Shown: piece after piece, positions 35,642 to 42,162 of the stretch | Numbering within the stretch: the stretch's first letter is position 1 | Layout: the number at the start of each line of letters is the position of its first letter | DNA from: Novosphingobium sp. | Lineage (GTDB): Bacteria > Pseudomonadota > Alphaproteobacteria > Sphingomonadales > Sphingomonadaceae | Reading direction: 5' to 3' | Assembly: GCA_017745295.1 (NCBI GenBank) | Contig: JAGHZR010000001.1 | Location: forward strand, 248,001 to 312,000 | DNA length: 64,000 nt | The notes under the pieces: model-generated | Told to the model about the DNA's origin: nothing | The model's input: the letters and a program-made list of their open reading frames with translations, nothing else | Database searches by the model: none | Made by a program: the position numbers and the translations under genes

Positions 35642-35670
35642 AGCCCTCGGATGACCTCCGGGGGCTTTTT
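35642..35670 (+). terminator. Terminator/attenuator unit A
   Basis: AGCCCTCGGA (35642-35651) pairs with TCCGGGGGCT (35657-35666), loop TGACC, followed by T5. It sits only 22 bp before the ATG at 35692. Units B and C below share the 5-nt loop, the T-run and the short distance to the next start. Confidence 0.8.
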
Positions 35671-35691
35671 CATGCCCGAAAGGATTGCGCC

Positions 35692-35796
35692 ATGATCGGC
35701 AAAATCATCGCCACACTCATCATGGTGGGCGGTGGCATTCTGGGCCTCGCCTACATTGGCCGAGCGCTCTTCATGCTCCCGCTGCTGTTCCTCTAA
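35692..35796 (+). CDS. 34-aa single-TM miniprotein
   Basis: MIGKIIATLIMVGGGILGLA... is one hydrophobic helix with short ends. The ATG has GAAAGGATTGCGCC upstream, nearly the same leader as before the gene at 36375 (GAAAGGACAGCACC), which supports it as a real gene. Function unknown. Confidence 0.5.
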   Translation: MIGKIIATLIMVGGGILGLAYIGRALFMLPLLFL

Positions 35797-35820
35797 CAGC
35801 ATCACCATTCCCCCTCCCTA

Positions 35821-35852
35821 AGGCTCTCGGATCAACTCCGGGTGCCTTTTTT
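35821..35852 (+). terminator. Terminator/attenuator unit B
   Basis: AGGCTCTCGGA (35821-35831) pairs with TCCGGGTGCCT (35837-35847) with one mismatch and one wobble, loop TCAAC, then T6. It lies 16 bp before the ATG at 35869. Confidence 0.78.
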
Positions 35853-35868
35853 GTTGGAAAACAGAAGC

Positions 35869-36261
35869 ATGTTCATCATCCGCACCTATGAGGAAATGTC
35901 CGACACCATGGCAATCCTCGAAGGCAACGAAGTCCATGCCCTGCTGGAAGCCCATCTGGATCGGCTGGCAGAGTATGACGGCTTCGACCTCGAAGACCTC
36001 GCCGTGTTCGCCATCGTCATGCCGGGAGATACCCTGGACAGGATCGAGGATGACCTTGGCCGGTCCCTCATCGACAGCGAAGGAACCTTCATCCAGCCGC
36101 CCGAGATCGTCCAGAAGCACACCAACTGGTTCGAAATCGCATTCATCCTTTCCGATGACGGATTCGGGTTAATCCTGCTAGTGCCAATCGATAGCAACAC
36201 CGATGCAAAACTGATGGCAGCGACCGAAGCGGCCTTCGCGGAAGCAACGCCAATCCTCTGA
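35869..36261 (+). CDS. Hypothetical acidic protein
   Basis: The ATG at 35869 (ACAGAAGC upstream) gives 130 aa, soluble and acidic (pattern LLEAHLDRLAEYDGFDLEDLA; ending AATEAAFAEATPIL). The alternation of helices and strands (FEIAFILSDDGFGLILLVP) suggests a small alpha/beta domain. It is not a membrane protein, unlike its neighbours. No family recognised. Confidence 0.6.
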   Translation: MFIIRTYEEMSDTMAILEGNEVHALLEAHLDRLAEYDGFDLEDLAVFAIVMPGDTLDRIEDDLGRSLIDSEGTFIQPPEIVQKHTNWFEIAFILSDDGFGLILLVPIDSNTDAKLMAATEAAFAEATPIL

Positions 36262-36321
36262 CGGTCAACGGCCTCAGGGCTCAACCAATACAGTATCCTG
36301 GCCTTGGGGCCGTCATTCTTC

Positions 36322-36352
36322 GCGTCTGTGCAATCCGCATGGGCGCTTTTTT
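36322..36352 (+). terminator. Terminator/attenuator unit C
   Basis: GCGTCTGTGC (36322-36331) pairs with GCATGGGCGC (36337-36346) using three G-U wobbles, loop AATCC, then T6. It lies 22 bp before the ATG at 36375, with the leader CATGTCCAGAAAGGACAGCACC in between. Confidence 0.78.
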
Positions 36353-36374
36353 CATGTCCAGAAAGGACAGCACC

Positions 36375-36632
36375 ATGAACATCATCGGCTACCTGTTCGC
36401 AGGCTTCCTGATCCTCGGCCTGATCGGCGCAGCGGTCAAACTACTGGTCATCCTCGCCATCGCAGGCGTTATCATCGGCTTCATCGTCAATCCACGTGAA
36501 ACGATCGGCATGATCGCACTGCTGGCCATCATCGGCTTGGTCACACGCTTTCCGCTACCGGGGGCGATGATCATCCTCGCTCTGTGCATCGTGGCCGCCA
36601 TTCCAAACGGAAAGAGCGTTACTTCACCTTAA
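36375..36632 (+). CDS. Small three-helix membrane protein
   Basis: The 85-aa product is almost all hydrophobic with three likely TM helices (about 5-20, 22-38, 42-75), and only the loops and the C-terminal NGKSVTSP are polar. AGAAAGGACAGCACC is a good ribosome site. The 3' end overlaps the convergent LysR-type gene by 14 bp. Function unknown. Confidence 0.6.
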   Translation: MNIIGYLFAGFLILGLIGAAVKLLVILAIAGVIIGFIVNPRETIGMIALLAIIGLVTRFPLPGAMIILALCIVAAIPNGKSVTSP

Positions 36633-36951
36633 CGTTCAAAGGCGAAATCTTCTGCACTTCCGAAATGAGTATTGCTCCATCGGGACTCTCACGGTGCTCG
36701 GCCAGCATCGCCAACGCCTGCTCCATCAAAGGAATCGCCGCTTGCGCGGCGGGTAAGAACGCTTGGCCTTTCTCGGTTAGCCGCTGTGGGCGACCTTCGA
36801 AAAGAGCAGGGCCTTGCAGCCACCCACCGAGGCTCACGATGTGCTTGTGTACTGTCGACTGCCTGATGCCCAATGATTCGGCAGCCTTACGCTCCCCCTG
36901 TTGCGCAACTGCCACAAAAGAACGGAGCCATGAGAGGGAGATCGGAGTCAT
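36619..36951 (-). CDS. Truncated LysR-type DNA-binding protein
   Basis: The start at 36951 (MTPISLSWLRSFVAVAQQGE) gives 110 aa containing the LysR winged helix-turn-helix (AAESLGIRQSTVHKHIVSLGGWL) and the linker helix (LPAAQAAIPLMEQALAML). The effector-binding domain (usually another 200 aa) is missing; the frame ends soon after. It may be a stand-alone repressor or a decayed regulator. It converges with the small membrane gene. Confidence 0.7.
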   Translation of the reverse strand: MTPISLSWLRSFVAVAQQGERKAAESLGIRQSTVHKHIVSLGGWLQGPALFEGRPQRLTEKGQAFLPAAQAAIPLMEQALAMLAEHRESPDGAILISEVQKISPLNVKVK

Positions 36952-37209
36952 GCGGGCACATTCCACTTGGGGCTCTTCCTGTCAATGTACCTTCCACTAG
37001 GAACATTCCAGTCCCGCTCAAAATCGATAAAATCTGAATAGAATCAAGTTGTTATCTGGCGAGTGATCGACGATTCTTGGCGGGCAAATGCGGCTTCTGC
37101 AGCAGGAGCAATGGGGGCATCAGAGATGATCCCTCACTTCTTTGACATCGTTAGGCCCCAATGAATTAACCCTGATTCCGGGGCTTAGCGCCTATTGGAA
37201 AATAACGAG

Positions 37210-37515
37210 ATGACAGACAACGTCACGAAAAATACCTGCGTCGTGGATGCGATCCTCGATGCAATCGAAGAGGTTGCGTTCAAGCTTCGGCTCCTTACGG
37301 ATGACCAGCTTGCGTGCCTCGTCACCAACCTAGTCAGCGAGGGGACCGATAAGGTCTACGCCGTTGTGAAATTTGCCGAGCAGCATGGCGGGCCTCTTTT
37401 GGCCGTCCGTGTTGCGAAGGTCGTGAAGGCGCATGGGCCGTATGGCTCAAAATCGCTCCTTTGGAACCGCGCTATCGGCAACCGGATCGTTCTGGTGGAG
37501 GGCAGCAATGCCTGA
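37210..37515 (+). CDS. Hypothetical protein upstream of vapE-like gene
   Basis: The ATG at 37210 gives 101 aa (a TTG at 37195 would add five residues). It is a helical, mildly acidic protein (VDAILDAIEEVAFKLRLLTDDQL), with no recognised domain. Its 3' end overlaps the start of the VapE-like gene by 8 bp, so the two are probably coupled. It may be a replication accessory or regulator; this is inference. Confidence 0.55.
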   Translation: MTDNVTKNTCVVDAILDAIEEVAFKLRLLTDDQLACLVTNLVSEGTDKVYAVVKFAEQHGGPLLAVRVAKVVKAHGPYGSKSLLWNRAIGNRIVLVEGSNA

Positions 37516-38785
37516 CGCGAAAGACATTCGGGTGGGTGGGGGCGGCAGCGATGTCGCCCTTGATCCGATGGATTTTCCGCATCCACCGAAGCGGGGAGCC
37601 CCCAAGGTCACGCTGGAAAACGTACGCTACCTTCTCGATAACAGTAGGTTCACGATAGGGTTCGACGTGATCAAAAAGCGCGTCGTGGCCCGCAAGGACA
37701 GCACTCCGGTTAGCATCCTCGAGATAGTAAGCCTTGCGGCCCAATATGGCATGAATTCGCCGTATCTGGAGGCGTTCATCGACATGATTGCCATGGAGCG
37801 ACCTCTGAACCCGGTGAGGGACTGGATAGACAGTCAGCCTTGGGACGGCATTGACCGGATCGATGATCTGTTTGAAACCATCACCTTGGCGGACGACTAT
37901 CCCGCCTTTCTGGGCAGGGCTCTTTTCTACCGCTGGCTCTTGAGCGCCACGGCGGCAGCGATCCTGGAAGGTAGGCGCTTCTCCTCGCGAGGGGTGCTTA
38001 CGCTTCAAGGGCCTCAGGGTATCGGTAAGACCACGTGGATCAGTCGGTTGGTCAGCGATCAAAAGCTGGCTGAAGACGTTGTGAAACGTGACCATTTTAT
38101 GGATGGTGCGAGCAAGGATTCAACCAAGCTCGCCGTCAGCCACTGGATAGTCGAAATCGGTGAACTCGACGGCGCATTCAGGAAGGATATCGCCCGATTG
38201 AAGGGCTTTATCACGAACGACTGCGACAAGTTCCGGCTGCCCTACGGCAAGTCCGAGGTCGAGTACGATCGCAGGACCGTCTTTGCTGCAACCGTCAACG
38301 ATTCCGCGTTCCTCGTGGATCCTACCGGAAACAGCAGGTTCTGGACGCTTGCCGTGGAAAGCCTCGATTTCCGTCACACCATCGATATGCAGCAGGTCTT
38401 CGCTCAAACGAGCCTGGACGTGAAGCGTGGCGAGCAATGGTGGCTGACGCAGGCAGAAGATCAGGCGCTAGCCGCTTACAACCTGAAGCATCGGGCTGTC
38501 AGCGCCATTGCTGAGCGGATCAAGGACTTCCTCAACATCGAGGCCAGCGGCGGTTCTGTCGGCACTTATATGACAGCCACCGAGCTCCTGACGGCCATGG
38601 GGACAACCAATCCCAGCAACCCTCAGGCCAAAGAGGCCGGAGGGACCCTGCGGGAACTCTTCGGACCTCCGAAGCGGGTGAACGGGAAGGACAAGTGGAA
38701 ACTGGTTCGATTGACTGACGGGCAACCCCTGAAGGCCATGCAGCCTATGGGAACAGCCGTTATCGACCCGGAACACGAGTTCTAA
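37508..38785 (+). CDS. VapE/VirE-domain P-loop protein (satellite replication type)
   Basis: The ATG at 37508 gives 425 aa. The domain has Walker A GPQGIGKT (168-175), a Walker B-like EIGELDG, and the sensor/arginine-finger region FAATVNDSAFLVDPTGNSRFW, all typical of VirE/VapE proteins (PF05272 type). These are found in phage satellites and integrative elements, usually beside primase functions, and are thought to be helicases for replication. A separate primase domain is not evident at the N-terminus. Confidence 0.85.
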   Translation: MPDAKDIRVGGGGSDVALDPMDFPHPPKRGAPKVTLENVRYLLDNSRFTIGFDVIKKRVVARKDSTPVSILEIVSLAAQYGMNSPYLEAFIDMIAMERPLNPVRDWIDSQPWDGIDRIDDLFETITLADDYPAFLGRALFYRWLLSATAAAILEGRRFSSRGVLTLQGPQGIGKTTWISRLVSDQKLAEDVVKRDHFMDGASKDSTKLAVSHWIVEIGELDGAFRKDIARLKGFITNDCDKFRLPYGKSEVEYDRRTVFAATVNDSAFLVDPTGNSRFWTLAVESLDFRHTIDMQQVFAQTSLDVKRGEQWWLTQAEDQALAAYNLKHRAVSAIAERIKDFLNIEASGGSVGTYMTATELLTAMGTTNPSNPQAKEAGGTLRELFGPPKRVNGKDKWKLVRLTDGQPLKAMQPMGTAVIDPEHEF

Positions 38786-38796
38786 CCTTCTGGTTT

Positions 38797-38895
38797 AGTG
38801 GGGGGAGGGGGAGGGAAATAAAATTATAAAGGGAAGCAATTCCTGGCAGCTCGCCACGAATTGAGTCTTTGAGTGATGCTGCCCCCTCCCCCACC
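38797..38895. repeat. G-rich inverted repeat downstream of the vapE-like gene
   Basis: GTGGGGGGAGGGGG at about 38799-38811 can pair with CCCCCTCCCCCAC (38882-38894) with one bulged G across a 70-nt loop. The G side (38800-38815, three G-runs separated by single A) could also form a quadruplex. It sits between the vapE-like gene and the integrase and could be a terminator, replication structure or recombination signal. Confidence 0.55.
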
Positions 38896-39071
38896 TTCCG
38901 CCCCGCGCTGACTGCCCGAAATCGGGGCCTCCTTCGCCCCTGAAACTACCAAAAATTTGCCGCTGTACGCCCACTGGTCGCCAAAACCTGGCTTCCGGTG
39001 CTGCACCCTTGCGCCTGCTCTGCGGTGCCCAGCGGCTCCTTCATGAACATACTTTCAACAAGGATATCCAC

Positions 39072-40223
39072 ATGGCGAAGCTAGAGCTTACGTCCTCCCG
39101 ATGCCGCTCTCTGGAGTGTCCACTGGGCAAGAAAAAGGAGGTCTTCCGATGTACCAAGCGGACTGGCCTTGGCGTCGAAACCCGAGAGTCAGGTACGGCG
39201 ACCTATTGGTTCTACTACACTGCCCCGTCCGGAAAAGCAGCTCAGCTCAAAATCAGAGGGGTTCAGGACATTACGTTCGAAGCTGCTGTCCGGCGATGGA
39301 GTGAGCTTCGATCCCAAACGGTCTTGGGTGGCGACCCTGCTGCCGAAAAGGCCGAGCGCAAGGCCATTCCTACCTACGGCGATATTGCCCTCCAGCACAT
39401 GGCGCACAACGCCACATATCAGAAGACGCCCCACAATACCGATCGAATCATCCGCTGCCATTTGCTCCCGCGTTGGGGCAAACTCAGGCTGAACGAGATC
39501 ACGTCGCAGTCCATCGCCTTGTGGCTGGCGGAGAAGCGCAAGGGGCTCGCTCCGGCGACCGTCGAAAAGATTCGCGTGACCATGAATCGATCTTTCGAGT
39601 TGGCCGCTGAATGGAACATCCCCGGCGCATCACCTAACCCCGTTCGGACCGTGAAGCGGATCAGGTTCAACAATCGCCGTGACAAGTACCTGACTGCCGA
39701 CGAGGCAAAGCGGTTGCTGGCGGAATGTGACACGTCTCTATGCAAGCAGCTCGGTTCGATCGTTCGCCTTCTGCTTCTCACCGGGGCACGTAAGATGGAA
39801 CTGCTTCGGGCGAAATGGGCAGACGTCAATCTTGAGCGGAGGGCATGGTACATTCCCGAAACCAAGACCGGCGTGCCCCGGCACGTTCCTTTGTCATCAG
39901 CAGCGGTCACCGTGATCGAGGGGCTGCGTCGGTGGGATGACTGCCCATGGCTGATTCCCAACCCCGAAACCCGTGAGCCGTATACCGACCTCAAGCGTCC
40001 ATGGGATACTGCCCGCGACAAGGCAGGCCTCCCAGACTTGCGCATCCATGATCTGCGCCATTCCGCCGCGAGCTTCCTCGTCAACAGCGGTGTGGACCTT
40101 TACGCGGTCGGCAAGATCCTTGGTCACGCCGATCACCAGAGCACGATGCGATACGCCCACCTTGCCAACGACACCTTGATGTCTGCGGTCGAGGCCGGTG
40201 CCGCCAAGATGCAGCTTACTTGA
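39072..40223 (+). CDS. int: Tyrosine-type site-specific integrase
   Basis: The 383-aa protein belongs to the P4-like tyrosine recombinases. Catalytic residues: R240 (LTGARKMEL), H326-x-x-R329 (IHDLRHSAASFL), H352 (LGHADHQS) and the nucleophile Y361 (MRYAHL). An SAM-like core-binding domain precedes (about 100-200). The ATG at 39072 has AAGGATATCC upstream. It should catalyse insertion at the tRNA-Thr site. Unusually, it lies in the middle of the element, more than 4.8 kb from either att repeat. Confidence 0.93.
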   Translation: MAKLELTSSRCRSLECPLGKKKEVFRCTKRTGLGVETRESGTATYWFYYTAPSGKAAQLKIRGVQDITFEAAVRRWSELRSQTVLGGDPAAEKAERKAIPTYGDIALQHMAHNATYQKTPHNTDRIIRCHLLPRWGKLRLNEITSQSIALWLAEKRKGLAPATVEKIRVTMNRSFELAAEWNIPGASPNPVRTVKRIRFNNRRDKYLTADEAKRLLAECDTSLCKQLGSIVRLLLLTGARKMELLRAKWADVNLERRAWYIPETKTGVPRHVPLSSAAVTVIEGLRRWDDCPWLIPNPETREPYTDLKRPWDTARDKAGLPDLRIHDLRHSAASFLVNSGVDLYAVGKILGHADHQSTMRYAHLANDTLMSAVEAGAAKMQLT

Positions 40224-40278
40224 ACAATTGCGCCCTCTCCTCACGAGGAGGGCCACCCCAAACATCGAAGGACTTGAT

Positions 40279-40665
40279 ATGACACAGCAACTTATCGCTG
40301 GGATGACCCCTGCCGAATGGAGTCAGCAATGGCAGATGCTTGAAGGTGGTCTGTCACAGCGCCACGACGAATTGAAAGGGTCGGTCGGCGTGTTCCGTTT
40401 CCGGCGACGAAACGAGGTCGTCTACATCGGCTGCGCCCGAGAATATGCCAAGGGAGGCCTGCGGAAGCGACTATTTGATTTCATCCGCCCCGGCGACAGC
40501 GGGCGAACGCATTATGCGGGACAGAAGATCTATGAGAACCGCGAGAGCCTTGCCGTGGACGTAATCGTAACCGGCACGGATTATAAAGCGGGTTGGACGG
40601 CGCAGCGCTTGAAGACAGCCTTCCTCGGCATCCGCAAACCCGTCGGGAATGCCACTCGCACCTGA
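40279..40665 (+). CDS. GIY-YIG-like domain protein
   Basis: The ATG at 40279 gives 128 aa. GVFRFRRRNEVVYIGCAREYAKGGLRKRLFDF resembles the GIY-YIG nuclease fold: GVF stands for GIY, YIG is exact, and an Arg follows in the position of the catalytic Arg. A Glu later (YENRESLAV) could be the metal ligand. It follows int by 55 bp and may be cotranscribed with it. Identity is moderate; it could instead be a noncatalytic relative. Confidence 0.6.
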   Translation: MTQQLIAGMTPAEWSQQWQMLEGGLSQRHDELKGSVGVFRFRRRNEVVYIGCAREYAKGGLRKRLFDFIRPGDSGRTHYAGQKIYENRESLAVDVIVTGTDYKAGWTAQRLKTAFLGIRKPVGNATRT

Positions 40666-40672
40666 CCCTATC

Positions 40673-40707
40673 GCCCCGGATTTGCCACGTGCAGGTCTGG
40701 GGCTTTT
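40673..40707 (+). terminator. Terminator downstream of the int operon
   Basis: GCCCCGGA (40673-40680) pairs with TCTGGGGC (40696-40703) with one wobble, followed by TTTTCCTTATT. Confidence 0.7.
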
Positions 40708-40856
40708 CCTTATTATTTTTGCGATTTCCCCGATGCTGCAGCGCCGATCGCCATGCGGGCTGACCCATAAGCCTCCCGGACAGCGACGCGCTCTACGGCA
40801 TCAAGCATTTCGATAGCTTCTGTCTTGATGGACGCTGGCGTCCAAGGGTTATGGCC

Positions 40857-41306
40857 TCAATACCAAGGCCGCGCCAGTGATCGGGCTATCAGGTGCTCAC
40901 CCGCGTCTTGTCCGTTAACGGCCACGGTCGCCAAGGTTCGATCATATTTGTCTGTCCCGCTCCGGGCGATCGTTACGGTCCCGCTGGCAAGGAACGCGGA
41001 AAGTTCATCCCGGCTCTGCTCGGCAAGGGCGTAATCGCACCAGCCACCGCGACGGCACTTCGGGCTTCCGCGCATTTCCGGCGCTTCGATGTTGGAAATC
41101 CGTATGCGTTCGCCATCGCAGGTGCGGATGGTATCGCCGTCATGGACATTGGCGATGCAGGCTGAGGCGACCGGCGTTGCGGTGTTCGGCCTGTCCAGGG
41201 CAATATGAGCGATCCAACCAAGCCCTACGCCAGCCACGATGACGAAGGCGAACTGGTGCCATACACGGTGCTTGCGGCGGGGGAAGTGGATGACATTGCT
41301 GCGCAT
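40857..41306 (-). CDS. Membrane-anchored SNase-like (thermonuclease) protein
   Basis: The start at 41306 gives 149 aa. An N-terminal TM helix (about 20-40, FAFVIVAGVGLGWIAHIAL) is followed by an SNase-like domain: VHDGDTIRTC, RIRISNIEAPEMRG (canonical R..GIDAPE with D replaced by E) and DKYDRTLATV with the second active-site Arg. It would act in the periplasm or at the membrane. It converges with the GIY-YIG-like gene. Confidence 0.72.
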   Translation of the reverse strand: MRSNVIHFPRRKHRVWHQFAFVIVAGVGLGWIAHIALDRPNTATPVASACIANVHDGDTIRTCDGERIRISNIEAPEMRGSPKCRRGGWCDYALAEQSRDELSAFLASGTVTIARSGTDKYDRTLATVAVNGQDAGEHLIARSLARPWY

Positions 41307-41388
41307 GACCGCGATGATGCTGCGCGGCAACCTTACAAGCCGTTAACACCTTGCCCGGTGCGGCCTTCGATTGCAGTAAGCATCGCGT

Positions 41389-42099
41389 ATGATCGAATTC
41401 GTCGCCCCAGCACATGAAGACCCGGCCCTTGCCCAATCGCCCCTTCTACGCAATGCCTTGCTGACCCTCGGCTACATCGTCGAGCATGGCCCTATCGGGC
41501 TGACTCAGAACAAGGCGTTGAAGCGGTACTTCGTGACGTGGGCTGCCGAAGCGTTCAACTGGCCCCACTACACCGCCGATAACCTGTACGCGGTAAACAG
41601 GGTGCTGAACGAACATGACTTCCCGCCGCTGGTGGTGCTTCATGACCTGCTGGTGAGCGCCAAGCTGGCACGGCATCGCAAGGGCTTCCTGCACATCACG
41701 AAGACCGGCAAGGATCTGCTACAGCATCCCGGTAACCTCTGGATCGCCTTGGCCCATCATATCCTGTTCGTCCTCGATCACTCCCGGTACACGCGGTATG
41801 GTGACGAACTCGGCGGAGATTGGCTGCTGTTCCTCAACATCATCAACGTCGAGGCCCATACTGGCCTGACCTACGAGCGTTTCGCAGAGGTGCTGTTCGG
41901 GGCTGGACCGGAAGACCATTGGGTCTATGCGCTCGCCTACATCCACATCCTGCGCCCCTTGTGCTGGCTCGGCCTGCTGGACGAAACCCGCCACGGCAAA
42001 CCCTATCCGACAGAAAAGCTGTTCACGAAGACCGCGCTATGGCCTCGGGTCATCCAGGCGGAATCCGACAAGGCGTTGCCGGACGTCACCCGGCATTGA
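41389..42099 (+). CDS. Conserved hypothetical protein of the element core
   Basis: The 236-aa protein is soluble and helical, rich in Leu, His and aromatic residues (ADNLYAVNRVLNEHDFPPLVVLHDLLVSAKLARH and HWVYALAYIHILRPLCWLGLL). KGFLHITKTGKDLL could be a winged-helix segment. No known family comes to mind. GC content matches the core, not the defence flanks. The AT-rich flank begins just after it. Confidence 0.6.
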   Translation: MIEFVAPAHEDPALAQSPLLRNALLTLGYIVEHGPIGLTQNKALKRYFVTWAAEAFNWPHYTADNLYAVNRVLNEHDFPPLVVLHDLLVSAKLARHRKGFLHITKTGKDLLQHPGNLWIALAHHILFVLDHSRYTRYGDELGGDWLLFLNIINVEAHTGLTYERFAEVLFGAGPEDHWVYALAYIHILRPLCWLGLLDETRHGKPYPTEKLFTKTALWPRVIQAESDKALPDVTRH

Positions 42100-42162
42100 C
42101 CCTTTCGCGCCGATAATGGCGGTAAATGTATTACACGAATAACGAAATCAGGAGCAACTTCT

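Noticed and set aside
41205..41417. Plus-strand small frame over the SNase-like gene
   Set aside because: It lies antisense to a gene with clear SNase motifs and has no family features.
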